The translations under genes and the position numbers were made by a program. A DNA stretch of 64,000 bases from Cacajao melanocephalus (taxonomy: Eukaryota > Chordata > Mammalia > Primates > Pitheciidae): positions 46,572-110,571 of the forward strand of contig CAUYLG010038255.1 in NCBI GenBank assembly GCA_963573385.1, written 5' to 3'. The number at the start of each line of letters is the position of its first letter. Positions within the stretch are counted from its first letter, which is position 1. The notes beneath the pieces were generated by a model that saw only the letters and a list, made by a program, of their open reading frames with translations, was not told where the DNA came from and searched no databases. Of the stretch, positions 42,616-55,291 are shown piece by piece.

Positions 42616-44019
42616 AGAAAAAGAATGACAGTCCTAAGTGGGTTAGTGAATTCCGCAAAAATCTAATGCAAAATGAACACACAGGGAGATAGCACATGGT
42701 GCTCACGAGATTATCCGAGGCCTGAAGGAGTCACGTGAATGTTCTCTCCAACATCCATTTCTTCCCTCCCTGTTGAAGAGCATGTATAGTCACAGTGACA
42801 TCCCACCCCAATCTTACTACACAGATGGGTTTTGGTAATCCAAGTCTAAGCCAGCCCAGCATGGTATTTCCCAAACTGCAGGGACTGGCTCAGGATGATC
42901 CCAGCAAGGCAAACAGAAACTCTGGTCAATTGGTTGTCAGGGGCAAACACCCACTCTCCACAACAAGGATGTCCGCAGTCCCCATGACTTTGGGTCACCT
43001 CCCTGTTATTTCCACAGGGGCCATGGGCCAGCACTGGGGGCAAAGAGAAAAGCTGGAAAGGGACAGTTGGGTCTCTGATGACATTCTGGCTGGGGATTGA
43101 TCAACTATGACTGCCCCCCAAGAGGGACATTCAAATTAAATAAGCTCGGTGTTTCTCCAATCTTGAAGGTCAGTTTGAGGTGAGGTCTCTGGTATTGGCC
43201 ACGAAAGTATCCTCTGCTGACATAAGATTCTCGTTCTAACATAATCAACAACCAAGGGCCCAAGGACAGACTTTGAGGAACCATGAGCATATGCATGGGG
43301 TGACAGCAGGGAGAATGAATTGAAAGGATAGGCAGCAGAAGAAAGAAAGAACTTTTCTATTTATTTTTGGCCTTCTGCCCTTGAGATATACACCTGGTGG
43401 TTATTTTTTTACGTGTGCTTTTAGGATAATAGTAATTTTAGTTTTATTCTCTTTTCCATTCTTATAACTAGCATACACCATTTCAACTAAATAAACAGCT
43501 ATCCAGTAGGTCTTGTATGACAAAGCACATTCTCCAAATTGGCAGTGCCCTGGGGATGGAGGGTACTTTATGGTCAGCCCAAGGCAACGTCATTCTATAT
43601 TTGCACATTTGGTTCCTTCTTTTGACATGTAAGGTGGTTGTTAAACTACAGCTTTTTATTTCTCCTCAAAAGGGTATGTGTGAGGCCACTGGAAGAAACC
43701 TTTCTCTAATGTAAATTGTTCTAGAGTGGGGGTGAGGGGTGACTTTCCAAACAATCTCAAATGAAATATGTGTGTCCTAACAGCCCTGCATGAGAGAGGC
43801 ATCCCGGTGACACATCACTTTGTTTTTACATGGTCATGCTGCCGAGATCTTGATAAAGGAAAGGCCAAGTGGTAAATGTTCTCTACTCACAGGATCTCAT
43901 TCAATAACTAGTTCTCACAAGTGAGGCTTTTGATGACTCTTCATAGCTTACAAAATACAGCCCCAACTTCATCACAGCTCTTACGACTTGGCCTTCACTT
44001 ACTTATCCAAACCTAACCT
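42616..44019. other. Intronic sequence, end possibly L2
   Basis: Mostly without recognisable features. From about 43.91 kb, TACAGCCCCAACTTCATCACAGCTCTTACGACTTGGCCTTCAC resembles L2, which is then interrupted by the Alu pair. Confidence 0.4.
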
Positions 44020-44319
44020 TTTTGTTTTTCTGTTTGTTTTACAACAGAGTCTCACGCTGTCAGCCGGGCTGGAGTGCAGTGCTGCGACCTCAGCTCACTG
44101 CAACCTCCGCCTCCTGGGTTCAAGTGATTCTCATGCCTCAGCCTCCCAAGTAGCTGGGATTACAGGTGTGCACCACTGCACTTGGCTAATTTTTGTATTT
44201 TTAGTAGAGATGGGGTTTCACCACGTTGGCCAGGATGGTCTTGATCTCTTGACCTCATGATCCGCCCGCCTTGCCCTCCCAAAGTGCTGAGATTACAGGC
44301 GTGAGCCATTGTGCCTGGC
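44020..44319 (-). mobile_element. Alu element (first of an adjacent pair)
   Basis: Reverse-complement Alu: CAACAGAGTCTCACGCTGTCAGCCGGGCTGG...GTGAGCCATTGTGCCTGGC. It abuts the next Alu directly. Confidence 0.93.
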
Positions 44320-44604
44320 GAGATGGTTTCTTGCTCTGTCACCCAGGCTGGAGTGCAGTCATGTGATCATAGCTCACTGCAGCCTGGAACTCCTGGGCTC
44401 AAATGATCCCCATGCCTTAGCCTCTTAAGTAGCTGGGACCATAGGCACGCATCACCATGCCTGGCTAATTAAAAAAAAAAATTTTTGTAGAGACGGGGGT
44501 CTCATTATGTCACCTAGGCTGGTCTCGAACTCCTGGCCTCAAGTCTTTCTCCTGCCTAGGCCTCCCAAAGTGTTTGGATGACAGTGTGAGCCACTGCTCC
44601 CAGG
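44320..44604 (-). mobile_element. Older Alu element (second of an adjacent pair)
   Basis: Reverse-complement AluJ-like copy: GAGATGGTTTCTTGCTCTGTCACCCAGG...GTGAGCCACTGCTCCCAGG. It is more diverged than its neighbour, so the younger Alu probably inserted into the tail of this one. Confidence 0.92.
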
Positions 44605-47600
44605 CTCCAGATAACTCTTCACATCCGCTGTGTCATTCTTGTCCCCTGCTTCACTACCTGCTAAGAAATTCTAATTTTCCCTTGGCTCTCTGGAATGTCA
44701 CTTGTCACTTTATTAAAATGCTCTTCACACTGTGTTCCCATTTTCTGTCTACTCATTTGTCATCATTACCTTACTGTTTCTCTGTTTTGTCACTGCTCAG
44801 CATGACCTCTGGCAAATCATAAGGGTTTGATACATGCCTTTGCCTGGATGTGCATCACCATAAAGGAAGACGATACTTACATCTTGAAGTAACAACTACA
44901 AGACAGGAACCACGCCTGGAAAAAATCTCAGAAGCCCTAGTTTTATCCAAGTTGACCCCTGAAGATTAGGAAGAAAATTCACCAAGGTTCTATAAAGGAA
45001 ATCTACTCTTAGAACATGATTCTCTACAACAGGATATACCTACTTGCAGGCATTTTAAAAAACTTAAAATGCCACATGCTCAGCAGGTATTATGTGTCAT
45101 TTTTTTCAAGCAGGAGAATGTCAGTGGGTAATGGTTTGTAGAAGACAAAAACGAGTGCATTATGTTCTGGGCAGCTCCTAGTTCGGTGAACAAAGTTTTG
45201 GGAGAACAAATTACAAACTTCACTGCTAACTCTGTGATCGGTTTCTCTTTTGCTGTTGTTACTTCATTTTGTTTTGTTGTCGTTCTTCATGGTGTAAGTA
45301 AATGAGAAATGTGCCGAATATATATCTTTTTTTTAGGAATGTGAAATTATTTTCTGATGACGCTATCATGAAGGCAGCACAGAAAATCAAAGCAGACATA
45401 CAGAAGGTGCCTCCCAGAGCCTACACAACACTGCTAATGATGTCATCAGTTGGACTTGCTCCAACAGAGCTATGAAAGAATAAAAGTCAGAAAACATGAA
45501 ACCTATGCATGGTATAAACTGCTGTGTTCCAGAAAAAAGCAAATGCAAGAATAATGCAATGACACAAACCATAAAGTAAACTTGATGGAATGATGTGGTT
45601 ATATCCTTTGAGAATACTACATAAAAAGGAAGAAGAAAAAGACACACTATATGGAACAAATCTGAATCTGAGGCACATAGATGAGAATGTCTGCTGTGCC
45701 TAATGGAAGAATTGCCTGAAGATCCATATAAAGAAATTTCTTTATTTGGAATCAAATGGTGTACTTGATAGACATTCCTTGCAAAACAGCACAAAGATTA
45801 ATACATTGTTTTTGAGGATATAGGTGTATTTTCATTTTCAAATACCAAAGAAACTAAAGTGAAAAACCTTGAGGCCACAGCAGAAATGTTATCTCCAGCT
45901 GGCTGCATTGCAATCACACAGTGAATGGGTCCGAGAAGCAGAGGTCAAAATGGAACAGAAATGTGTGGCCACTGCATTTCTCTGGGTTATCAAACAAAAA
46001 AGCTCACTTGGATTTCACTTTGAAATGTCATTGTGTCTCGAATGCTCCAGAATATCTTTAGATGTTTGATCACAGAATACAACCAATTTGTCCAGCAACA
46101 TGGCAGCAAGCTTGCGCCCAACCCAGCCCGTGTCTCTTTGCTTTTGAGTGCTTCTGTGTCTGTGATCTTCTGCAGCATGTGAAAGGCACTGTGCATAAAT
46201 TGGGAAACGCAAAAGGAATCTGTCTCCAGTCTGTGACAACTCGGACAACTCTTCAGTTTTCAACAGATTTGTGAGGATGGTGAAAAGATGATAGCTTAGA
46301 CAATAAGCCCAAAGTTCCATATGACAAAAGTGTATTCAGCCAGTTCCTGTCCCCGGTTCTTTTTTAAAAAGCAAGTGCTTTCTGAATAGGTGAGACAGAG
46401 CAAGAAGGGCAAAAGGTCTGGGCAACAGATCAATGCTTTGAGAAACAAAGCAACCATCACTCTAGAAATACCCTAAGAATCGAAAATTTCTCCCGTCTAA
46501 AATTCTTGAGTATTTCTGATGAACTGGCCAAAAAAATAAACATGAGAGAACTAGAAATGTTTGATTTCACTAGTAATGAAAAGTTGTATTTATCAGTAAA
46601 TTCAGTGAGCACATATAAAACTCTTGTTTAAATTATACCTTTACAATTATTAAAATTTTAAATTATCCTTTTTATGCCCCTAAACTAAATGTATAGTATT
46701 AAATAATTAAATGTGTCTTACTCTCTCAAAAATGTCTATTCTTACCAAAGACTTCAAATTTTTTGAGGAATGTATGCATCTGGACTTTGTGACTACATTG
46801 AAATATAAAGTTAATTCAAGCTTTTAGGGTTACAGTGCTGTTTACTATTCTTTCAGCCACTGGTTTTTAAATTGCATTTTTTATACATTGAACATTAAAA
46901 AAAATATTTAGCTAATATAAAAACATAGGAATTGTTTCATATAATACATATGAAATCTTAATATATTGAAATCCACAGATGTTTTCAAGTTAACTTGCTT
47001 CTGTCAGGATCTCAGATTAAATAAAGGTTCGTATTTTCGATTTTACAAATAGGTCATTGATTAGTAATTAGTAATTGTAATTACATCTTGCTGTTTTTCA
47101 AACAAGCATTCTTACGTGTCCATTCACATAAAATAATACTGGCAATTAGGTTATTCTCACAAAGTGCATGACCTGACTCATGTTCCTGTCTGCATAAGTC
47201 AGTCATACAACGAGAGAACAATCAACTATCACATGATGCTATTTCGATTTCAAAGAGTGTGTATGCAAATTGTTGGTTCCTTCTTTACATGACTGGTGCA
47301 TTTAAGCAACAGTTAACTATAGTCAAGAACAAAAATGAGAAACAGTCTGAGGTCACAGAAAACACAAATGTGGCAACTAATCTTTATCCATAAGACTTTT
47401 CCCAATACAATCCAAAAGAAAACAAAAGTAAACTAGATACAGAGACGGTACAAGGCAAACTGGCTCCTATAACACTCACTTCAAATTCTTGTCATTTTGA
47501 AAAATCCCTTAATTGCTACCCCTACTTGACTTTAAAACAATACATGTCCTAATTTGAACATGTATCATAAATTCACACCAATATTTTATATTTTGTGTAT

Positions 47601-47631
47601 GTTTTATATATAGTATTGAGGTTTACTTAAC
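44605..47631. other. Intronic, increasingly AT-rich sequence
   Basis: No exon recognised. Open frames of 100-135 codons on the minus strand (45387-45794, 46015-46320) and short plus-strand frames have no family similarity. 46.5-47.6 kb is strongly AT-rich and featureless to me. Confidence 0.4.
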
Positions 47632-47804
47632 TTTTTCTTTATTTTTAGAAACCAGGTCTTGCTATGTTGCCCAGGCTAGAGTGCAGACGCTGTTCAATGG
47701 TGTGATCATAGCTCACTGCAGCCTCAAAGTCCTGGACTCAAGTGATCCTCCGGCCTCAGCCTCTCGAGTAGCTGAGAATACAGGTGCGTGCCACTGTGCC
47801 TGGC
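47632..47804 (-). mobile_element. Free left Alu monomer (FLAM-like)
   Basis: Single Alu arm, reverse complement: AGAAACCAGGTCTTGCTATGTTGCCCAGG...GGTGCGTGCCACTGTGCCTGGC. Only one monomer is present, as in pre-Alu FLAM/FAM elements. Confidence 0.85.
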
Positions 47805-47884
47805 AAGAGATTTCACTTAATTTTTAAATTTGAGAATGGGATTCTATGGCTTTTAAGTGGTAGGGTGATCACACGTGCTAAAAA

Positions 47885-48200
47885 TTTGTGTCATGTATGC
47901 CCCTCGCTTAAAGTCCTCCCGTGGAAATGTTTTCTGGTGGCTACCGTCCAACGCCCTAGGGCCTTGCTCACAGAGGCTTGCACGATCTGGCTCCTGCTCC
48001 CTCTTAGATCTCTTAGACGATTTTGTCAAACATTTCCCAGGCACTGGTCACACCAAGCATCCCTCCCACTCCCTCTGCAGGCCTTCCTACCAAATTTTGG
48101 TGCCTGGAACGCTCCTTCCCCAGATCTCCTCTTGGTTAACTGCCTGTTTAGATCTTGGTTTAAATGTTGTCGTGGCTCAGAAAACACTACCCTGAGCACT
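47885..48200 (+). repeat. L2 LINE fragment
   Basis: L2 phrases: TAAAGTCCTCCCGTGG, CTTGCACGATCTGGCTCCTGCTCC, CCTTCCTACCAAATTTTGGTGCCTGGAACGCTCCTTCCCCAGATC. The overlapping 141-codon frame is a by-product. Confidence 0.8.
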
Positions 48201-48649
48201 GTGAACTGAAGGAGCTTGAGAGGTCAGAAGCAAGAGGGTTGCTCTGATCCTCCCCACCTTTCAATGGGAAGCGTAGTCATGAAGGAGCTCCCTGACCTTC
48301 CTGCCCCGAGAGGAGGCCGTGAGACCTGCGTTCCAGAGTGGTCTTGCCCCACACCCAGCAGGAAGGAAGACTGCAGAGAGAGTCCCAGAGTCCCAACAGA
48401 CAGGCCTTGCTGAGTTCCCCACACTTGATAAATTACCCTCTCTTTGCCCAATCACATTTTTACATCACTGTCCGTTCTTCATTGGCATAAAAATACACAG
48501 TTTTCCCTGGGTCTTTGAGTCATTTCTGAAGGCTTCCATGTCACGTTAAACTTTGACAAATAAGTCTGCTATGCTTTTCTCTGATAATCTAACTGTTGCT
48601 ACAGGACTGTCAGCCATGAGCCTCGTAATGGATGAAGAAAAGACATTAC

Positions 48650-48880
48650 TTTTTTCTTCCCAGACACTGGTCATCTCAGGCGGCCTCCCTGACTGCTCCA
48701 GCCCAGCCATTCACTCCTCACTACGTCCTCTGCTTCATTTTCCTGCAACAGGCACTACTCACTCTCTCCCACTACCAGGCGAGCTCTAATGCAGTAGGAA
48801 TTCCCTCTCTTATTCTAGTCCGCAGGCTGGCCTGGCACTTCCTCAGTTTTTAATAAATGTCTGTTGCATGGATACATAAA
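48650..48880 (+). repeat. Probable second L2 fragment
   Basis: Weaker resemblance: CTGCTTCATTTTCCTGCAACAGGCACTACTCAC and GTTTTTAATAAATGTCTGTTGCATGGATACATAAATGAC at the end. Confidence 0.45.
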
Positions 48881-51073
48881 TGACTCACCCCAGATTAGGC
48901 CAATCACTGGTTCTATTTGCTATGAGGCCAATATGTTTACTCATTAGTAACTGTGAAGTTCCAATTACCACCACCTAAGGGGCCTTGAGCCAGTCCTAAT
49001 TGCCAGAGAAAGAGAATAAACACTGAATAATCATATTATCACTGCCCTATTAGAAAAGGAAGACTTAACTGGGCCTCATGGAATCACTAACAATCCAGGC
49101 TCTATGATAGTCATTCACGTGTCCTGGTCTACAGAAGCATTTGCTCTTAGGCATACCAGCATGAGACCCATGTCACGTTTTTTAAACCCAAGAAGATCTT
49201 TTTTCTTCTGCTATTAATAAAGAAATGCCTCCAAAAAGCCAACAACTCTATTGCTAAATGCAGTGATTCCTGCTACAATGACCATCTCTTCGTGATAACT
49301 TTTACATATTCTCCAAGTTCGTCTCAGGCACAAGGTCAATGATATCATTCACCTGTGACCTAACTGGACCTTGACTGGCTTCCCAAGTGCCGGCTATAGA
49401 TACAGAACTAGTGTACCTTGTGACAGAGTCGTGAGGGAGCTGGGAGGACACGCTCTGTGCTGTAGTGTGCAAAAGCAGCCATCAACAAACGAATGAAAAA
49501 TGCCCAGCATCTCTCCTTAGGCATCTTTTCCACTCTAACAGTCCGGTACGTCCTGGGGATCCAGCAGTTCTCTCAGACGCACTACAAAGTCACTTCACCC
49601 ATGAAGGCCGAGGTGCCTGGGAGTCTATACTTCTTCTCTATGCCTTTGAGAGGCTCATTGAGAAATGAACAGTAGAATCCGGTTACTCACAGATACCATC
49701 TAAATTGTAATTCAATTTCAGCATGGGTGTACCTGCCTGTTTGTTTGCAGGCTGGAATGTCTTACTCTCAGACATCGGTCACAGTTGGAGGTAGGTAAAA
49801 CGGGAAGCCGAGGGGAAAAGCAAACAACTCAATGATAATGCAGGAGAAAAGCGATTAGCAAAGAGATTCCAGTACCTCCAGAAGAACTAATCCCTGCCTG
49901 GAATGTATAATATCACTATTCAAATCACTATTTACAACGAAAAGCAATGTATAACATCACTATTCAAATCACTATTTACAACGAAAAGCAATTTTTGTGT
50001 GTGTGGCAAATCTACCTTTAAATGTTTCTGTTGCTGCTCAAGTTGGTTAAATAAAACTATTCTCCCAAAAAAAGGATTAAAATATTCATTACTACTTTAA
50101 AAGGGATACAGTGAGCTGTCAACACTAGTTTTGTTTGGAACTGACAATAAATTCATCAGTAAAAATGGTTCTTGAAAAAAACATCTTGTTGGCAAATAGA
50201 GAAGGTTGACATGGAACTAATTTAAGTCATAATTCAAAAAAGGAAATGTACTCAAGTCATCCTGGAAATACAGTCTGAGGCCGTGTTACCAGCAAACCAC
50301 TGACACTGACGGTTCCTCCACGCTCACCTCCCTCCACCACAAGCACATTGCTTTCCGTTTTCTCTCCAGGCATTTCCTAAAGATGCTGCACTTCTTCATC
50401 ACAGCACTGGGCAAGTAGTTAAGCTACTGATTGGACCTCTGATACAGCTACAGCAAAATTTTAAAGGTAAACAAGATGCTTAATAATAAATGACATCTGG
50501 TATTTAATTAAAAAATTTAAATTATTAATGTCAGTCCATACCAATAATCACAACAACAGGCTCTTGGAATTTAACATTCTTAAAATAACAGAGAATCAAT
50601 TATTTTTAGTTGACACAGGCAGCTTAGGCATTAACTAAATGCTAATGAGGTGTTTTACTTCCTGAAGAGTTTATTTTCCTCCTCCTCTCCTTCCTGTGCC
50701 CAGGATGCAAACAGTCCCCAGAAGCCCGGCTGGGTCATTCGGGCAGACTTTCTGTCATTTCCTGCCCCATTCACCCCCTTTGTTCCACTAATGTATTTCC
50801 TCACCTCTCGTGAGTATTTGTCAGCAAGGCCAGAGCTTTAACTGGCCTTGCCTGGGAGTCCTGTGGCCCTCCAACTGTTCTCCTAAGAACTCTCCCTGTT
50901 GTCTCAACTAAAATGTTGATGGCTTTAGGCTCTGCCCAAGGTTCTTGGTTCTACAAGATTAAATGCATTCAATTAATTTCTTTCGTAGACCATGCTAGAC
51001 TCCATGAAGGTGACTGTGGGTGGAAACTGGCTTCTTCAGCAAGGCTTCTCTTTCCTGAGCCATCTCAAAATGT
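48881..51073. other. Intronic unique sequence with one tandem duplication
   Basis: No exon seen. Contains the 44-bp tandem duplication at 49903-49990, otherwise nothing I recognise. Confidence 0.4.
49903..49990. repeat. 44-bp tandem duplication (two units)
   Basis: ATGTATAAYATCACTATTCA...ACGAAAAGCA occurs at 49903-49946 and again at 49947-49990 with a single T/C difference. Within each unit ATCACTATT also recurs. Confidence 0.97.
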
Positions 51074-51377
51074 GGCCAGGCATGGTGGGTCATGCCTGTA
51101 ACCCCAGCACTTTGGGAGGCTGAGGCAGGTCCACATGAGGTCAGGAGTTCAAGATCAGCCTGGCCAAGATGGTAAAACCCCGTCTCTACTAAAAATACAA
51201 AAATTAGCAGGGCGTGGTGGCAGGGGCCTATAATCTCAGCTACTTGGGAGGCTGAGGCAGATAACTGCTTGAACCTGGGAGGTGGAGACTGCAGTGAGCC
51301 AAGATCTCGCCATTGCACTCCAGCCTGGGTGACGGAATAAGACTCCGTCTCAAAAAAACAAAAAACAAAACAAAAAC
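51074..51377 (+). mobile_element. Alu element
   Basis: Starts GGCCAGGCATGGTGGGTCATGCC and ends CTCCGTCTCAAAAAAACAAAAAACAAAACAAAAAC. Confidence 0.94.
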
Positions 51378-51969
51378 ATGAGCTGCTTTCACACACTCCT
51401 TTGCCTTTATTTGCTCTGAATTTGTCTGCTGGTTTGGCTTCTGCATTTCTTGGGAGGAGGATAGAATTTCTTTGCACATGTGGTGTGTCTTCCTTTTGTT
51501 TTTGTCCTGCCTCTCCCACGCTTTTGTGGTCCGTGTTCTTCCTACATGAAGGGATCTAAAAGGCGACAACATGCAACTGCAATTCTCTAGCTTCCTTAGG
51601 TTCTGCTCGCAGCTTCACCAGATGGCAGACTGTGACCCTTTTCATCAGACTCTGCTCGAAGGCAAGCACCCCTCCTGGTCTCTCTGGGTTTCCAGTCTCT
51701 CTCATAAAGGTGAAATTGCAAATGCAAGCATTTGGGTGGCTCTCCACATCTTGGCTTGGTGGAAAGAGGCCTGAAGTAAGAAGATGTGGATTTGCCTGTC
51801 TCTTTAGTTGGGTGACACTGAGCAGAGGTGACTCCATCTCTCTGAGGCCTCATCCCCTTTTCTGCACATGAGGAAACTTTCATTTGCTGCATGTGGGGAT
51901 CAGCGTTATGACAAAAAATGAAGTGGAGCATAATGTCTAAGTCCATGGTATTCAAAACCAGGAAGGCAG

Positions 51970-52145
51970 GTCTGGGCGTGGTGGTAGACCCCTGTAATCC
52001 CAGCTACTTGGGAGGCTGAGGCAAGAAGATGGAGTGAGCCCAGGAATTCAAGTCCAGTGGGGGCAACATAATAGGACCTGGATCTTAAAAAAAAAAAAAA
52101 AAACCAAAAAAGCCCCAAAACAAAAATAAACAAACAAACAAAAAA
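51970..52145 (+). mobile_element. Alu monomer (FLAM-like)
   Basis: Single Alu arm: GGTCTGGGCGTGGTGGTAGACCCCTGTAATCCCAGC... with a long A-rich tail from 52086. Confidence 0.85.
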
Positions 52146-53639
52146 AACCACCAAGGAAGCATCATCCAGAGAACGTTTGAGACTTGAGAAACACAGAAAC
52201 CAAATGTTACATGTAAACCTTGCCCAGACCCTGACACAAACTGACCAATCCTAAAAAGGCAGGGTTGAGGCACCCAGAGTGGGCTGAGTGTTTGACTGAT
52301 ACCAAGGAATTATTATTCACTTGTTGGATGTGATCACGGGGACTGGAGTTACAATATTTATATTTAATAACACAAACAAGCAGCTGTGTATCACAGGTGT
52401 TATAAAGTCTTGTGGAATATATAGAGAGGCCTCCAAAAGCCCAGGTGGACTGTTGTGATGCCTGGGATTTGCTCTATGTTTCAGCAAAGAAAGATTCCGA
52501 GCAGAAGGGGCGAGATGAAGCGGTTCTGGCGGAATCTTGATAATGAGTGGATCTGGGCAATGATTTCATAAGACCTCATGGTGCTCATCTCCCTGCTACT
52601 GTGTATGCTTGAATATTAGAATAATGAAAATACAACTTTTAAAAGGAGTGTTTTGAGGGAAGCCCAGGCTGCCATCAGCACAGCAGGGAAGTCAGTGACA
52701 TCAGAGTGTGTCTGGAAGTGGGCAGCGTTTGAACAAATGCTGCAAGTCCTTCCAGGACAAGGCCTGTCCTGCTGCCCCTGAGTAGCCGATGCGTGGCCCA
52801 GCGACTGGGACACAGTGCGACACCACTGTATAAAACCAGTCAATCAAGAAGGGCCAAGGGTAGCGTCAGCCACAGAAGGGCACAGCGCGGGGAGGACAGA
52901 GGAGGAAGAGGCTGAGGTTTGTACATGTAGGAAGAGGGCAGGAGTCACTGTGGCTCTGGTCTGCACTGGCTCAGCAGGTGGTGGGCTGAGGGCAGAAGTT
53001 GGCAGGAGGAGGCTGTGCTTCACAAAGGATGTCTTCAGCTGCAGGAAGGTGGGTGAAGAGGGACAGGTACCATAGCAGGGGACCAAGGAGGAGGACTGCG
53101 CAGATGCTGGGAAGACACTGAGACCTGGCACCCAGGGATGCACAGGCCATAAGGGGACAGTGCGGACATGGAGTGTAGGAACAATTCATCCCAATGGGAC
53201 AGGAGGCTCCGAAGGGCTGGTTCTGGGGAGGAGTGGTGAGGACCGGTACAGATGGTATGGACAGACCACAGCTCAGATGGACAGGGGCAGGCCAGTGGGA
53301 AACCCTGGGGCAGAAGGGACAGCCTGGGCTGGGTACACTGTCCTCTTCACAAATAGGAGCTCCTTGAAGCCGTAATCCAAAGGCTGACTCAAGGAGACCA
53401 GCAACATCCAGAACTCGCTAGAGTCCCCAGCACACCCCAATCCAACATTCACTATGGCTGTCCGTCCACACCACTCCCATATGCCTGAGATTCTGCTAGA
53501 TTTCTGCCTTTTACCTCAGACTAGACAGCGCGCCCCAACAATGCATCTCCGAGAGCCTGCTGCATTCACCTCTTTCCCCAGGCTTACATGTTAGACGGTA
53601 AACACGGCCAGTGAAATGTACTTGTTAACAGCTTTTCAG
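52146..53639. other. Intronic sequence without a recognised feature
   Basis: Unique-looking, GC-moderate in 52.8-53.4 kb. No exon or clear repeat. Confidence 0.4.
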
Positions 53640-53810
53640 CTAGGGACATTTTCTGAACGTCTACACATGCTACAGATTTAATCTGCATCATTCATTTAAA
53701 CCTCAGAGCGAATGTATGATGAGAAAACTGAAGTTCAGAGAAGTTAATAACTCAGCCCAGGCCACACAGCTAAGCTAGAGCCCAGCTCAGGTCGTCTGTC
53801 TCCTCCGTCT
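53640..53810 (-). repeat. MIR SINE fragment
   Basis: Reverse-complement MIR: GCATCATTCATTTAAACCTCAGAGCG...GAGAAAACTGAAGTTCAGAGAAGTTAATAACTC...GGCCACACAGCTAAGC. Confidence 0.75.
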
Positions 53811-54903
53811 GCGTGCGTTCCTCTGCTTCCTGGTGGAGCCGTGGAAAGAATGCAGCTGGAAGTAAAACAAATCGCAACCAGGTGCTGGAAGCAGACATTT
53901 GCCACCTGGCCTGGAGAGGTTTGCTGAAATGACGCCATAATTTCCTATCCTTTGGCTAGTAAAAAGCCAATAGTAGATATTTTGGGAGAAAAGTATGGGA
54001 GAGGCAGGACGAAAGCAAAAGGAGGACATACCACATGCACGCTGCCAATGCCAGTACTGTGAGAAAACCGGTTTCCTGAAGCGACACAGTCCACGTGGGA
54101 GTCCCCGGGCAAAAGGCCTGTGTCCCTCCTGCCTCAGGCTTGCTCAGTGTCAAGCTCAACCTGGCGGTGGGACTGATTTTAACTCAGAGGTGTGATGATA
54201 CCAAACAGCTTTTTCAATGCTGCTTTAAAGATCAAAGGATTTCCATTAAAGATCAAAGCAGGGCAGGTATTTCTGAGTTGAGTAGTCACTCAGAATGAAT
54301 TGGGGAGTTTGTGCTGTTTCGTTTCTTTAATACGACTGGTTTTCAAAGGAGCACTTGAGAGCGCTGCCTGGTGTGGAGGAACAATCTTTGGTTTGTTTGA
54401 AAATCTTGCTGCTGTGGTTCAGGCTCTGTCCCTATTTTTCCGCAGATAGAGCTCCATTAGGATCCCAGGCCCCCTGTCTGAGGCTGTGACCAGGGCCCTG
54501 CCTGTTTAGAGGCAGCTTGGATGAAATGAAAGACACAGAGCAAGTGGCTGAGGAGCCCGGGCCGAGGAGAGTCGGGTTTCCCTCCTGAATTCCCTGGCGG
54601 TGATGGGCCGTCCAGATTACCCTGGGTCACAGGGCCATGCACAGATGTTCACAGAACACAAAACTGCAGGGAGATGAGGCGACAGCCCGCCAGAAGGTTT
54701 AAGACCAGCCTCACGAAAGTCACAGCATAAGCTACACCCAGGGAAAGCACTTAAGGGAAAGAGAATCCACTGCTTTCCTGGCAAAGGCAGGGGCAGCAGC
54801 CGGGTCTGCTTGCCCTTGACAATGGAGAAAATCAGCTCTGGGCCCACTTTCCCTCTCACCCTACCCCACTCCCACCAACTGGGATGAACAGAGTGAAAGG
54901 TGA

Positions 54904-55291
<388 letters not shown>

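Noticed and set aside
45358..45480. Short plus-strand frame (SDDAIMKAAQKIKADIQ) that looked like a possible exon or retrocopy
   Set aside because: No family recognised, it stops after about 45 codons, and no poly-A tail or splice sites are convincing.
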